Shown: piece by piece, positions 31,785 to 40,627 of the stretch
How positions within the stretch are numbered: the first letter of the stretch is position 1
Layout of the letters: the number at the start of each line of letters is the position of its first letter
Origin: an uncultured Pelagibacteraceae bacterium
GTDB lineage: Bacteria; Pseudomonadota; Alphaproteobacteria; Pelagibacterales; Pelagibacteraceae
Length of the DNA: 64,000 bases
Assembly: GCA_902523515.1 (NCBI GenBank)
Contig: CABYZT010000001.1
Span: 186,001-250,000, forward strand
Direction of reading: 5' to 3'
Program-made: the position numbers and the translations under genes
The notes under the pieces: model-generated
Database searches by the model: none
Told to the model about the DNA's origin: nothing
What the model saw: the letters and a program-made list of their open reading frames with translations, nothing else

Positions 31785-32629
31785 TGTCTTATTAGGGTCC
31801 CAGAGCCCTTGTCAGAGAATATTTCCCATAAACATGAATGTGGTTTTGTACCGTTAATTATACCAACTGCTGTAACACCATTGTTCACTGCATCTAAACA
31901 AGCATTTATTTTAGGTATCATACCCTCTGTAATAGTTTCATCTTTGATCATTTCCATAATCTCAGATGAAGAAATTTCTTCTATTAATTTCTTATTTTTA
32001 TCTAGAACACCATCCACATTCGTCATCAATAAAAGTCTTCTAGATTTTAAAGATTTTGCTATGGCCATTGCGGCAATATCTCCATTAATATTATATGTTT
32101 GATTTTCTTTACCTAATCCTAATGGTGAAATTATTGGAATTTTATTTTGATTAATTATATTTAATATTTGTTCATTATTAATCTCATTTGGTATTCCTAC
32201 AAATCCTAGCTCTTCTGCTTCTGGTATTGTTTTTATAACATTATTATTTTTTGTGTGAATAGAGATTGCCTCTGTCCCTTTGTCTTTTAAAGAATTAACA
32301 ATGTCATCATTAAAATCAATCAAAACAGATTCAACAATATCAATTATATGTTTATCTGTTACTCTAAGTCCTCTTATAAATTTTGATTGAATATTTGATT
32401 TTTCTAGTTCTCTTTTAATTCTAGGTCCACCACCATGAATTACCACAGTCGCAAGGCCCAATTTATTTAAAACACTAAGATCAGTTATAAAATTATTAAA
32501 TACGTTTCTATCAATTAAAACGTTTCCACCGTATTTAATTACTATCAAATCATTTTTGTATTTTTCAATATATTTAGTTACTTCATTAATTGGTGGCCCA
32601 TCTTTAGGTAATATCTTTTCAAGGTCCAT
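31781..32629 (-). CDS. argB: Acetylglutamate kinase
   Basis: A 282-aa amino-acid kinase. Visible motifs are IKYGGN (phosphate-binding Lys, 33-38), VIHGGGPRI (substrate-binding Gly loop) and the INGDIAA and TDVDG-like segment (LMTNVDGV). It phosphorylates N-acetylglutamate in arginine synthesis; argD and argF are at 61768 and 62936 in the window. It lies 14 bp after yidC and is coupled to the HAD gene. Confidence 0.96.
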   Translation of the reverse strand: MDLEKILPKDGPPINEVTKYIEKYKNDLIVIKYGGNVLIDRNVFNNFITDLSVLNKLGLATVVIHGGGPRIKRELEKSNIQSKFIRGLRVTDKHIIDIVESVLIDFNDDIVNSLKDKGTEAISIHTKNNNVIKTIPEAEELGFVGIPNEINNEQILNIINQNKIPIISPLGLGKENQTYNINGDIAAMAIAKSLKSRRLLLMTNVDGVLDKNKKLIEEISSSEIMEMIKDETITEGMIPKINACLDAVNNGVTAVGIINGTKPHSCLWEIFSDKGSGTLIRQ

Positions 32630-32643
32630 TTATTATTTTTAAA

Positions 32644-34323
32644 TTAGGTTACAGTTTTAACTGTTGTACGTTTCATTATTACAACCTGCTGAGCCATTGT
32701 TAAAATGTTATTAACTGTCCAATAAATTACTAGACCACTTGGGAATGGTGCAAGAATTACTGTTAAAAATAAAGGGAAGAACATAAATATTTTTGCTTGC
32801 ATTGGATCTGTTGGAGCTGGATTTAACTTTTGTTGCACCCACATTGATACCCCCATAGCAACTGGCCATGCTCCAATTACAAGGAAAGAAGGTACGTCAT
32901 AAGGAAACAATCCAAATAAATTAAATATTGAAGTAGGATCCTTAGCACTTAAATCTTGGATCCATCCATAAAAAGGCATATGACGCATTTCTATCGTTAC
33001 AAATAAAACTTTATACAAAGCAAAAAATACAGGTATTTGAATTAGAATTGGCAAACATCCAGACATGGGATTTACTTTTTCCTTCTTGTAAAGAGCCATC
33101 ATTGCTTGTTGTAATTTCATCTTGTCATCTTTGTGTACTTCCTTAAGTCTTGCCATCTCAGGCTGAAGAGCTTTCATTTTAGCCATGCTTCTAAATGAAA
33201 AATTAGCAAGTGGAAAAAATGCTACACGAATACAAACGGTAACAGCAATAATTGCTAATCCATAATTACCAAATATTTTAAAGAAATATTCTAAAGCAGT
33301 AAACAAAGGACGTGTTAAAAAGTATAAGAATCCCCAATCAATCGTAAGATCAAATTTATCGATTTTTAATGATTCTGCGTACCCATCAATTACATCAACT
33401 CTTTTTGCAGCTACTATTACTTGCAAGTTTTCTTCTATAGAAGAGTTTCCAGTTAACTCTAATGGTTCTGTTGTAACAAAGTTTATTCTGTACTTGTTTT
33501 TGTAATCCATCGTAGTTTTAAATTCTTTTTCTCTTGGTGGAATTAGAGTTGATATGTAATATTTATCCCCTAGACCTAACCATCCTTTTTGGGCAGTTCT
33601 TGAGAATTTTTTCTCTTCAATATCGTCATAATCTTCCTCAATTAATTCTTCGTCTAATGTAGCGATAGGGCCTTCATGAAGAATGTAAAAATCGGTTAAA
33701 CCTTCTGGGATTTGATTTCTTATAATTTGTCCATAAGAATAGAAGTCATAGTTTTTATCAGTAGAATTTATAACTCTTTGTTTTATTGTGAATAAAAACT
33801 TATCATCTAATGCAATTTCTTTTTCAAAAGTGATGCCTTGATCATTAGTCCAACTTAGTTTTATAGGAGATTGATCAGTTAATTTTTTATTTCCAGAAAC
33901 TGACCAAATTGAATCTGCATTTGGAATATCGATATTTTTATCAGTAGTTATAAAACCACTTTCTATTATATAGCCTTCTTTAGAGCTTCGTGGCGTAAGA
34001 AATTTAACTTTTTCATCACTTTCCAAACTAACATTATATTCTTTGAAAGTTAGATCGTCTATTGCAGCCCCCTTTAATGAAATTGATCCAATAATACTTT
34101 GGTTTTCAAATTGAATTCTTTCACTTTGTTGTAAAGCTTCTTCTCGTGAAATTTCAGTTATATTTTCCTTTTGATCAAGACTAGGAGCATCTGAATTCTG
34201 TTCAGTCTTAGTTTTTTCGGTTAAGTTTCCTTTCGTTACAGGAGGTGGTGCAAAAAATAGTGAGTATAATATAATTACAGCAGCTGATAAACTTATGGCA
34301 GCAATTATATTACGAGTTTCCAT
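32644..34323 (-). CDS. yidC: Membrane protein insertase YidC
   Basis: A 559-aa YidC of the Gram-negative type. It has an N-terminal membrane anchor (6-26), a large periplasmic beta domain (about 30-330) and five-helix insertase core. The core includes the hydrophilic-groove helix and the CLPILIQIPVFFALYKVL segment, and a C-terminal helix ends in MKRTTVKTVT. It inserts inner-membrane proteins alone or with Sec. It overlaps yidD by one base in the rpmH-rnpA-yidD-yidC operon. In many alphaproteobacteria engB sits between yidC and argB; here only 14 bp separates them. Confidence 0.97.
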   Translation of the reverse strand: METRNIIAAISLSAAVIILYSLFFAPPPVTKGNLTEKTKTEQNSDAPSLDQKENITEISREEALQQSERIQFENQSIIGSISLKGAAIDDLTFKEYNVSLESDEKVKFLTPRSSKEGYIIESGFITTDKNIDIPNADSIWSVSGNKKLTDQSPIKLSWTNDQGITFEKEIALDDKFLFTIKQRVINSTDKNYDFYSYGQIIRNQIPEGLTDFYILHEGPIATLDEELIEEDYDDIEEKKFSRTAQKGWLGLGDKYYISTLIPPREKEFKTTMDYKNKYRINFVTTEPLELTGNSSIEENLQVIVAAKRVDVIDGYAESLKIDKFDLTIDWGFLYFLTRPLFTALEYFFKIFGNYGLAIIAVTVCIRVAFFPLANFSFRSMAKMKALQPEMARLKEVHKDDKMKLQQAMMALYKKEKVNPMSGCLPILIQIPVFFALYKVLFVTIEMRHMPFYGWIQDLSAKDPTSIFNLFGLFPYDVPSFLVIGAWPVAMGVSMWVQQKLNPAPTDPMQAKIFMFFPLFLTVILAPFPSGLVIYWTVNNILTMAQQVVIMKRTTVKTVT

Positions 34324-34574
34324 TATTTATTATCCTTTATTTCTCTTTTAACTGGATCAAAACCTTCGCCACCACCTAAAAATTTTATTGGATGGCAGGA
34401 TAAAATTCTTTTTAAACTCATAAATAAACCTTTAAAAAAACCAAATTCCTTTAAAGCATCAATGCTGTATTCAGAACATGTTGGTAAATATCTACAAGAA
34501 TGACCTAATAACGGACTAATCAGATATTTGTAGGCTTTGATAAATTTAATTAAAAGTAAAGTAAATATATTCAT
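34323..34574 (-). CDS. yidD: Membrane protein insertion efficiency factor YidD
   Basis: An 83-aa YidD with the signature YKYLISPLLGHSCRYLPTCS followed by YSIDALKEFG and the C-terminal CHP motif. It is a small membrane-associated factor that assists YidC-dependent insertion. It overlaps both neighbours by one base (rnpA upstream, yidC downstream), so translation is strongly coupled. Confidence 0.97.
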   Translation of the reverse strand: MNIFTLLLIKFIKAYKYLISPLLGHSCRYLPTCSEYSIDALKEFGFFKGLFMSLKRILSCHPIKFLGGGEGFDPVKREIKDNK

Positions 34575-34915
34575 TATTTTATTTTTGCAAAATCCTGAAA
34601 AAGAGTTTTTTTTATAATTTTGTATTCATTATTTAGCATAGAAGACTTAGCGATAACAAGAAATGAATAATCATAGTTTATCTTTATTTTTTTAACAGCT
34701 TCATTCATGATGTTTCTTAATCTTCTTTTAATTTTATTTCTCTTTACTGCATTACCAATTTTTTTTTTAGTCACAAAACTGATATTAAGTCTTTTTTTAT
34801 CTTTATTTAGTAATTTCCCAAAAAAAATACTTACATATTTATTTGTAATCTTTTTTTGTTTAAGCAAATTTTTAAATTCTTCGTTTTTTGAAAGAGCAAG
34901 TATTTTGCTTTTCAT
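34574..34915 (-). CDS. rnpA: Ribonuclease P protein component
   Basis: A 113-aa basic protein with the family signature KIGNAVKRNKIKRRLRN (about 68-84), which binds the RNase P RNA and helps process the 5' ends of tRNAs. It lies 4 bp downstream of rpmH in the conserved rpmH-rnpA order. The RNase P RNA gene itself is not in the window. Confidence 0.97.
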   Translation of the reverse strand: MKSKILALSKNEEFKNLLKQKKITNKYVSIFFGKLLNKDKKRLNISFVTKKKIGNAVKRNKIKRRLRNIMNEAVKKIKINYDYSFLVIAKSSMLNNEYKIIKKTLFQDFAKIK

Positions 34916-34919
34916 TATT

Positions 34920-35060
34920 CTATACAGAAACAGTTAGTGATTTTCTTCCTCTTGCTCTTCTTCTAGCCAAAAGTTTTTTACCACCTTTAGTTTTCATTTT
35001 CGAACGAAAGCCGTGTTTTCTAGCTCTTTTTTTATTAGAGGGTTGATAAGTTCTTTTCAT
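34920..35060 (-). CDS. rpmH: 50S ribosomal protein L34
   Basis: A 46-aa, very basic protein, translated by hand from the minus strand. It reads [20 protein letters not shown], then a segment with two Met/Lys/Gly clusters and ends [10 protein letters not shown], the unmistakable L34 pattern. It is too short for a standard ORF cutoff. It heads the rpmH-rnpA-yidD-yidC unit, with a candidate promoter just upstream (35099-35126). Confidence 0.98.
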   Translation of the reverse strand: MKRTYQPSNKKRARKHGFRSKMKTKGGKKLLARRRARGRKSLTVSV

Positions 35061-35098
35061 AATTAGATTTGATATAGTTTTTTTATAATTTTTGCCCC

Positions 35099-35126
35099 TT
35101 TATATTAGTAATAATTAAAATAGCAA
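35099..35126 (-). promoter_or_regulatory. Candidate promoter of rpmH operon
   Basis: On the minus strand TTGCTA, a 16-bp spacer and TATAAA match a sigma-70 type -35/-10 pair. The -10 ends about 38 bp upstream of the rpmH ATG, leaving a leader of roughly 30 nt. Four of six and five of six bases match consensus. The background is AT-rich, so chance matches are possible. Confidence 0.5.
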
Positions 35127-35158
35127 ATAGAAGATTAAGCATTAAAATAAGAAGAATC

Positions 35159-35881
35159 ATGGAAAATACAAAAAAAATTAAATTATTCATAGGATTGTCC
35201 TATTTAATTATAGTTTGTTTGTTTTTATATTTTTTCTTTTCCAAATATAGTCTTAAGGAAATTACATCATATGAATTCTTAAGAAATAATTGGACGTATT
35301 TTGTTGAAATTAAAAATTCTAATATTTTTTTAGTTTTAATTTCGTTTTTAATATTAACAGTATTATGGGTTTTCCCTTTTTTAGGTTTTGGTTCTCCAAT
35401 AGCTCTGATGGCGGGGTTTATTTTTGGTAATTGGTTAGGAACTGTTATTGCTGTTACAGGTTTGAGTATTGGTGCAACCTTATTATATATTTTTGGCAAT
35501 TATTTTTTAAAAAATTTAATAAGAGAAAAGTTTTTGAATAAATTTAGAAAATTAGAAAATAAATTTAAAAAATCAGAATTTATCTATTTATTTATTTATC
35601 GTTTAGTTGGTGGCATCCCTTGGCAAATTCAATGTCTCTTACCAACATTATTTGATGTTAAAATAAAAAATTATTTTTTTGCTACTATATTTGGAATAGT
35701 ACCTGGTACTTTTTTGATAGCTTCTATAGGAAGTGGGTTAGAGCAAATTATTAATCAAAACTCTGAAGTTCCTAAAATCACAGACATAATTTTTACACCA
35801 AATATTTACATTCCTTTGATTGCTTTTTTAGCTTTAATTTTTTCAACAATTATCTTCAGAAAATTTTTTTACAAAAATTAA
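35159..35881 (+). CDS. TVP38/TMEM64 (DedA-like) membrane protein
   Basis: A 240-aa integral membrane protein with about five to six hydrophobic segments. Its core contains the family-like FGSPIALMAGFIFGNWLGT segment (about 80-98), GATLLYIFGNY and the RLVGGIPWQIQ stretch. The TVP38/DedA superfamily includes lipid scramblase or transporter-like proteins; the cargo here is unknown. It is divergent from rpmH (98 bp), and its stop codon lies immediately beside the 3' end of the minus-strand tRNA-Thr gene. Confidence 0.88.
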   Translation: MENTKKIKLFIGLSYLIIVCLFLYFFFSKYSLKEITSYEFLRNNWTYFVEIKNSNIFLVLISFLILTVLWVFPFLGFGSPIALMAGFIFGNWLGTVIAVTGLSIGATLLYIFGNYFLKNLIREKFLNKFRKLENKFKKSEFIYLFIYRLVGGIPWQIQCLLPTLFDVKIKNYFFATIFGIVPGTFLIASIGSGLEQIINQNSEVPKITDIIFTPNIYIPLIAFLALIFSTIIFRKFFYKN

Positions 35882-35955
35882 TGGTGCTCCCACCCTGTAC
35901 TGACCAGGGAACTAGTCATTACCAATGACTTGTTATACCATTTAACTACAGGAGC
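35882..35955 (-). tRNA. tRNA-Thr (GGT anticodon), atypical T-loop
   Basis: 74 nt on the minus strand with encoded CCA. The acceptor GCTCCTG pairs with TGGGAGC (two wobble pairs next to the body), and the D stem has 3 bp with GG in its loop. The anticodon arm AGTCA-TTGGTAA-TGACT gives GGT, reading ACC/ACU. The T stem CCCTG/CAGGG is perfect, but its loop is GTCAGTA, so the universal T54 and A58 are both G. The variable loop is 4 nt. G1-C72 and C2-G71 plus the anticodon support Thr identity. The fold is sound, but the T-loop is abnormal. Confidence 0.88.
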
Positions 35956-36055
35956 TTAGAGACAAATTGTATTTTATTGATAATAAAGCATTTTTTTCAA
36001 ATTATTGCCTTAATTTTTTGGTGAATTTGATTTATATCTATTTTAGGAAAATGTT

Positions 36056-36256
36056 ATGGGAATTCATTACGATTACAAATCAACTAAAGGTAATAAGCTC
36101 ATGGAAAAGCAAGCTAAAAGAGAGAGAAAGCTTGCTGAAAAAAAAGCCAAACGTTTAGCTAAAGAAGGCCCAAAAAAAGAAGAGGAAAAAGCCCCCACGT
36201 TGGATCCTAACAAACCAATTTCTTTAGATTTCCTGACTAACCCAAATAAAGAATGA
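36056..36256 (+). CDS. Small basic protein, unknown function
   Basis: 66 aa. The middle is a Lys/Arg/Glu-rich helix (about 16-45) and the C-terminus reads [18 protein letters not shown]. The ATG at 36056 has AGGA 8 nt upstream; Met16 (36101) is an alternative start that would drop MGIHYDYKSTKGNKL. I do not recognise a named family. The TGA overlaps the ATG of the next tiny gene (ATGA), and that gene overlaps dcd, so three genes look coupled. The lysine-rich helix could bind RNA or ribosomes, but that is a guess. Confidence 0.65.
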   Translation: MGIHYDYKSTKGNKLMEKQAKRERKLAEKKAKRLAKEGPKKEEEKAPTLDPNKPISLDFLTNPNKE

Positions 36257-36354
36257 GTTCAAAAGAAAAAAATGAGCGTTTAAGCTTGGCGCTTAGAAAA
36301 AATTTGAAGAAAAGAAAAATTTTCCAAAAAAAAAATAAAAAGAAAAATAAATAA
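36253..36354 (+). CDS. Tiny basic protein (33 aa), upstream of dcd
   Basis: Hand-found ORF of 33 residues beginning [20 protein letters not shown] and ending in a Lys/Asn run. The ATG overlaps the stop of the preceding 66-aa gene (ATGA) and its TAA shares one base with the dcd ATG (TAATG). The [11 protein letters not shown] core resembles short basic proteins I believe are found near murA in other alphaproteobacteria; that comparison is from memory. Perfect coupling on both sides supports translation. Confidence 0.6.
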   Translation: MSSKEKNERLSLALRKNLKKRKIFQKKNKKKNK

Positions 36355-36914
36355 TGTCAATTCAACCTGATTCTTGGATTAAAAAAATGTGCAAAGAGCA
36401 CAATATGATAGAGCCATTTTTGGATCATCAAGTCTCTGAAGGAAAAATTTCTTATGGACTAAGTAGTATGGGATATGATGTAAGAATTTCCGATGAATAT
36501 AGAATATTTACTAATGTAAATAGTTCTTTGGTTGATCCAAAGAATTTTTCTGATGATAACTTTATAGAACGAAAAGGATCATACTGTATTATACCACCAA
36601 ATTCATTTGTTTTAGCTAAAACAGTTGAATATTTTAGAATACCAAAAGACGTTTTATGTATTTGTGTTGGAAAAAGTACTTATGCAAGGACAGGAATTAT
36701 TTGTAATGTTACACCAATTGAAAACGAATTTGAGGGCAATATTGTAATTGAGCTAAGTAATACAACACCTAACCCTGCAAAAATTTATTCAAACGAGGGA
36801 ATAGCACAATTTTTATTTTTCAAATCAGATACTCAGCCAGAAACAACTTATAAATCAAAGAACGGTAAATATCAGGGTCAAACTACAATTCAAGTTGCTA
36901 AAATTAAAAAGTAA
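36354..36914 (+). CDS. dcd: dCTP deaminase
   Basis: 186 aa, the usual length. Conserved segments are [35 protein letters not shown] and the catalytic-Glu region [19 protein letters not shown]-terminal GKYQGQ motif follows. It deaminates dCTP to dUTP, feeding dTMP synthesis. It is coupled to the 33-aa gene upstream; murA begins 3 nt downstream. Confidence 0.96.
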   Translation: MSIQPDSWIKKMCKEHNMIEPFLDHQVSEGKISYGLSSMGYDVRISDEYRIFTNVNSSLVDPKNFSDDNFIERKGSYCIIPPNSFVLAKTVEYFRIPKDVLCICVGKSTYARTGIICNVTPIENEFEGNIVIELSNTTPNPAKIYSNEGIAQFLFFKSDTQPETTYKSKNGKYQGQTTIQVAKIKK

Positions 36915-36917
36915 TTT

Positions 36918-38177
36918 ATGGATAAATTTCTGATTAATGGCCCTTGTAAAATCAAGGGCAATGTTTCAATTTCGGGTTCGAAGAATGCATCCCTACCAAT
37001 ATTAGCTGCAACACTATTATTTGATAAACCTGTAGTTATCAAAAATTTACCAAGAGTTAGAGATATTAATACAATGTTAAATTTATTAAAGTCCCTTGGT
37101 TCTAAAATAATTTTATCACGAAATAAAAAAACAGCAAAAATTATAAATAAAAAAAATATGAAAACTTTCGCTAGTTATTCTTTAGTCAAAACAATGCGTG
37201 GTTCTATTTTAGTTTTAGGTCCACTTATTTCAAAATACCATAAATCAAAAATCTCTTTACCTGGAGGGTGTTTAATTGGTGCTAGACCAGTGAATTATCA
37301 TCTAGCTGCATTAAAAAAACTTGGTATGAAATATGAATTAAAAGATGGATATATTCTTGCAAAATCGAGAGGAAAACTTAGCGGGACAATTATAAATTTT
37401 CCACAGATAAGTGTCGGGGCAACTGAAAATTCTATAATAGCAGCTTGTTTAGCAAAAGGAAAAACAGTTTTAAAAAATTGTGCAGTTGAACCAGAGATTA
37501 AGGATCTTACAAATTTTTTAAATAAAGCTGGAGCGAAAATTAAATGGACAGGAAGAGTTTGTAAAATCATAGGTGTAAATTCTTTAAATGAAACTGAATA
37601 TTCTGTAATGGCCGATAGAATAGAAGCAGGTACATTTTGTATAGCTGCGACACTTGCAAAAGGTAATTTACAAATTAACAATTTAAATCCTCAAATTATT
37701 GGCACAGAATTAAAATTACTAAAAAAAGTTGGTGCTAAAATTAAAACTAGTGAAAATAGTATCTTAATTAAAGGACCTGAAAAAATAAAATCAATAAAAA
37801 GCATTAAAACTAAAGAGTTTCCGGGTATTCCTACAGACCTTCAAGCACAATTAATGGTTTTAATGTGTAAAGCAGTTGGCAAAAGTTTAATAACTGAAAG
37901 TATTTTTGAAAATAGATTTATGCATGTCGCAGAATTACAAAGACTGGGAGCAAAAATAAATATTAAAAAAAATACTGCTACAATAGAAGGAAATACTAAA
38001 TTCATTGGCGCTGAATTAATGTCTAGTGATTTAAGAGCTTCTGTTGCCTTGGTTCTAGCAGCTATAGTTTCTAATGGAAAATCATATATTAATAGAATTT
38101 ATCACTTAGATAGAGGATATGAACAAATAGAAAATAAATTAAAAAAAATAGGCGTTAAAATTAAAAGATTAAAATAG
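36918..38177 (+). CDS. murA: UDP-N-acetylglucosamine 1-carboxyvinyltransferase
   Basis: A 419-aa EPSP-synthase-fold enzyme with two inside-out alpha/beta domains. The N-terminal GSKNASLPILAATLL (21-35) and the PEP-attacking cysteine loop LPGGCLIGARPV (Cys near 117, matching E. coli Cys115) are present. The C-terminal YHLDRGYEQIE motif is also seen. It performs the first committed step of peptidoglycan synthesis. Its TAG overlaps the GTG of the DUF2948 gene by one base. Confidence 0.97.
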   Translation: MDKFLINGPCKIKGNVSISGSKNASLPILAATLLFDKPVVIKNLPRVRDINTMLNLLKSLGSKIILSRNKKTAKIINKKNMKTFASYSLVKTMRGSILVLGPLISKYHKSKISLPGGCLIGARPVNYHLAALKKLGMKYELKDGYILAKSRGKLSGTIINFPQISVGATENSIIAACLAKGKTVLKNCAVEPEIKDLTNFLNKAGAKIKWTGRVCKIIGVNSLNETEYSVMADRIEAGTFCIAATLAKGNLQINNLNPQIIGTELKLLKKVGAKIKTSENSILIKGPEKIKSIKSIKTKEFPGIPTDLQAQLMVLMCKAVGKSLITESIFENRFMHVAELQRLGAKINIKKNTATIEGNTKFIGAELMSSDLRASVALVLAAIVSNGKSYINRIYHLDRGYEQIENKLKKIGVKIKRLK

Positions 38178-38575
38178 TGAATAAATATTTAGCAAAAATA
38201 ATAGCAAGTGACCAAGAGGGGTTGCAAATGATTTCAGCTTGTAGTTCAGGGGCTAAGGTTAAAATTGCTGATATAAAATATCTCGCATCCAATAAGGTTT
38301 TTTTATTATCAATTGAAAGAACAAAGGTCGAAAGTGATCAGGAAGATAAAAAAATCAACAGTATTTGCAGGTTTGATTTTGTTGATAAAGTAAAATCAAA
38401 GAACATTGATCAATCAAATCAAGAAAAAGTTTTAGAGCTAATAGGTATAGATTATTTGAAAAATAATGATGTTTATGAAATAAATCTTATTTTTAATAAC
38501 AATGCTCATATTGCTTTAACTACAGAAACTATTGAAGCAAGATTAGAGGATCAAAGTGAAATTAAACAGTCATGA
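38177..38575 (+). CDS. DUF2948 family protein
   Basis: A 132-aa protein with the start KIIASDQEGLQMISACSSGA and the downstream KIADIKYLASNKVFLLSIER strand pattern of DUF2948, an alphaproteobacterial family of unknown function. The start is GTG, sharing one base with the murA stop. The position between murA and hisD is the usual one for this family. The 3' end overlaps the hisD ATG by 4 nt. No catalytic residues can be proposed. Confidence 0.85.
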   Translation: MNKYLAKIIASDQEGLQMISACSSGAKVKIADIKYLASNKVFLLSIERTKVESDQEDKKINSICRFDFVDKVKSKNIDQSNQEKVLELIGIDYLKNNDVYEINLIFNNNAHIALTTETIEARLEDQSEIKQS

Positions 38576-39855
38576 AGATATTAAATAGCAAAAGTAAAAA
38601 TTTTGATAAATTATTAGAGAATTTGCTTTTACAGAGAAAAAAAAAAATTCAATCAAACTCTGTTTCAGTAACAAATATAATTAAAGATGTTAAAAAAAAT
38701 GGAGATAAAGCATTATTAAAATACGAGAAAAGATTTAATCAAAACAACATAATTATTCCAAGCTCAAAACAAATAAAAAAATCTCTTAATTCTCTTGATA
38801 AAAAAGTAAAGAAAGCAATTGATATAGCTTATAATAGAATTTATAAATTTCATTCACTTCAAAAATTTAAAAATATTTCATATACTGATAAATTAAAAAA
38901 TAAACTCGAATATAAATATGTGCCTTTAGAGTCTGTTGCAATTTATGTTCCTGGTTCTACTGCTTCATACCCATCGAGTGTGTTGATGAATGCTATTCCA
39001 GCAATTGTAGCAGGTGTTAAAAGAATAGTTATGATTAATCCAGGCCATAAAGGAAAACAAAATCCAGCTGTTTTATACGCTGCAAAAAAATGCAAAATAA
39101 AAGAAATTTATTCTATCGGGGGCCCTTCTGCTATTGCAGCAGCATCTTATGGGACTAAAAAAATTAAAAAAGTTCATAAAATAGTTGGCCCAGGAAATGT
39201 ATATGTTGCAGCAGCAAAAAAAGAAGTTTTTGGTGCTGTTGGAATTGAAGGTATGACTGCTGGTCCTTCAGAGGTGACTGTAGTTTGTGATAAATTTTCA
39301 AATCCTGAGTGGGTTGCAAGTGATTTAATTGGACAAGCTGAACATGATATTCTCGCACAATGTATTTTGATTTCAAAAGATAAAAATTTGCTAGATAAAG
39401 TAAAAATTGAAATTACTAAACAATTAAAAGAAATCCCAAGAGCTTCTGTTGCAAGAAGAAGTTTAATAAATAATGGAATTCTTATGTATATTTCTTCAGA
39501 CGCTAAAATAACAAGTGTTGTAAATAAAATAGCTCCAGAACATTTAGAATTAAATATTAAAAATTATAAATCATTAGTTCCAAAAATAAAAAATTCAGGA
39601 TCAATATGTTTAGGAAAATATGCAGTTATGGCATTGACTGATTATAACGTCGGATCAAACCATGTGTTGCCAACTAATGGTTCTGCAAAATACTCAAGTG
39701 GAATAAGTGTAAATGAATTTTATAAAAGGATTTCATACATAAACTTATCAAAAAAGGGTATTGAAAGTCTTGGACCATCAGTTATAACACTTGCAAATTA
39801 CGAAGGGTTGGTTGGACACGCACAATCTGTAGTAAAACGAATTAGGAGAAAATAA
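38572..39855 (+). CDS. hisD: Histidinol dehydrogenase
   Basis: A 427-aa zinc enzyme. It shows [20 protein letters not shown] (about 122-141), the [11 protein letters not shown] nucleotide-binding motif, AGPSEV, QAEHD (zinc His) and a C-terminal GHAQSV. It oxidises histidinol to histidine in the last two pathway steps. It overlaps the DUF2948 gene by 4 nt; infA follows 2 nt later. The rest of this histidine group (hisZ, hisG) is 2.3 kb downstream. Confidence 0.97.
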   Translation: MKILNSKSKNFDKLLENLLLQRKKKIQSNSVSVTNIIKDVKKNGDKALLKYEKRFNQNNIIIPSSKQIKKSLNSLDKKVKKAIDIAYNRIYKFHSLQKFKNISYTDKLKNKLEYKYVPLESVAIYVPGSTASYPSSVLMNAIPAIVAGVKRIVMINPGHKGKQNPAVLYAAKKCKIKEIYSIGGPSAIAAASYGTKKIKKVHKIVGPGNVYVAAAKKEVFGAVGIEGMTAGPSEVTVVCDKFSNPEWVASDLIGQAEHDILAQCILISKDKNLLDKVKIEITKQLKEIPRASVARRSLINNGILMYISSDAKITSVVNKIAPEHLELNIKNYKSLVPKIKNSGSICLGKYAVMALTDYNVGSNHVLPTNGSAKYSSGISVNEFYKRISYINLSKKGIESLGPSVITLANYEGLVGHAQSVVKRIRRK

Positions 39856-39857
39856 AT

Positions 39858-40073
39858 TTGTCAAAACAAGACTTACTGGAATTTAAAGGTACAGTGATAG
39901 ACCTACTTCCTAACGCTATGTTTAGAGTAAAATTAGAAAATGGACATACCGTTACTGCGCATACAGCTGGCAAGTTAAGAAAAAACAGAATTAGAGTTCT
40001 CCAAGGTGATAATGTAACAGTTGAAATGACACCTTACGATCTTACTAAAGGGAGAATTACCTTTAGGGGATAA
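39858..40073 (+). CDS. infA: Translation initiation factor IF-1
   Basis: A 71-aa OB-fold protein with [21 protein letters not shown] and the [11 protein letters not shown] and [11 protein letters not shown] motifs of IF-1. It binds the ribosomal A site during initiation. The start is TTG, 2 nt after the hisD stop. A tRNA-Phe gene begins 4 nt after the infA stop, so the mRNA end is probably released by tRNA processing. Confidence 0.97.
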   Translation: MSKQDLLEFKGTVIDLLPNAMFRVKLENGHTVTAHTAGKLRKNRIRVLQGDNVTVEMTPYDLTKGRITFRG

Positions 40074-40077
40074 ATAA

Positions 40078-40152
40078 GGCTGAGTAGCTCAGGAGTAGAG
40101 CAGAGCCCTGAAAAGGCTTGTGTCGGAGGTGCGAATCCTTCCTCAGCCACCA
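40078..40152 (+). tRNA. tRNA-Phe (GAA anticodon)
   Basis: 75 nt with encoded CCA. The acceptor GGCTGAG pairs with CTCAGCC, and the discriminator is A. The anticodon arm GAGCC-CTGAAAA-GGCTT gives GAA. The variable loop is followed by a T arm with the GCGAATC-type loop. It starts 4 nt after infA and is followed 80 nt later by the cold-shock gene, so the three may share a transcript. Confidence 0.96.
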
Positions 40153-40232
40153 CCACAAAGTTTCATCTTGAAATAATCGTAAAAGAAATTACTTTTAAGA
40201 GATAATAAATAACAAAAGGACTAAGAAATAAG

Positions 40233-40445
40233 ATGAGTACACTACAAGGAAAAATTAAATGGTATAATGGTAAAAAGGGATATGGCTTCATTGAAAGAGA
40301 TGATAAAGAAAAAGATGCCTTTGTTCACGCTTCAGCGGTAAAAGCTGCTGGTATGAGATATCTCAATGAAGGTGATAAACTTGAATTCACATTAGAAGAT
40401 GGTCCCAAAGGTCCTTCTGCAGTTAATTTAAAAAAAATAGACTAA
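40233..40445 (+). CDS. Cold-shock domain protein
   Basis: A 70-aa single cold-shock domain with RNA-binding motifs GKIKWYNGKKGYGFIERDD (RNP1, 6-24) and DAFVHASAV (RNP2), and a C-terminal GPSAVNLKKI. It is an RNA chaperone. AAAAGGA lies 12 nt upstream of the ATG. The 80-nt gap from tRNA-Phe contains a small TAAAAG/CTTTTA hairpin. A strong intrinsic terminator follows 15 nt after the stop. Confidence 0.95.
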   Translation: MSTLQGKIKWYNGKKGYGFIERDDKEKDAFVHASAVKAAGMRYLNEGDKLEFTLEDGPKGPSAVNLKKID

Positions 40446-40460
40446 TTCAGAAATAATTCC

Positions 40461-40502
40461 AAAGGGCGTTTTATCTATCAAATAGATAAACGTCCTTTTT
40501 GT
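40461..40502 (+). terminator. Intrinsic terminator of the cold-shock gene
   Basis: A long hairpin in which AAAGGGCGTTTTATCTAT pairs with ATAGATAAACGTCCTTT around a CAA loop (one bulged T, one G-U), followed by a T run. It sits 15 nt after the cold-shock stop codon. It is the clearest terminator in the window. Confidence 0.88.
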
Positions 40503-40531
40503 ATTTATACCTTGAATATTAATTATTTTTG

Positions 40532-40627
40532 TCTAAAAGACTGCTCATGAATATAAATATTACATGCAGAAAGACTTTTAGAAGCACTCACAGAAACTGT
40601 TTCCATAGCCAGTAGGCTATTTATTTA
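40532..40627 (+). ncRNA. Candidate structured RNA upstream of tRNA-His/hisS
   Basis: There is no ORF in this 231-bp gap. TCTAAAAG (40532-40539) pairs perfectly with CTTTTAGA (40575-40582). Inside it CTG/CAG and CATG/CATG form further stems around an AT-rich loop. A GAAA/TTTC mini-stem and the hairpin ATAGCC-AGTA-GGCTAT (40605-40620) with a T-rich tail follow. This nested structure plus a terminator-like end suggests a short RNA or a leader element. No family is recognised, and strand is inferred from the terminal T-rich tract. Confidence 0.4.

Noticed and set aside
35967-36158. 63-codon plus-strand open frame upstream of the 66-aa gene
   Set aside because: It reads through the 66-aa gene in another frame and its N-terminal half is from AT-rich intergenic DNA; the coupled 66-aa frame is preferred.
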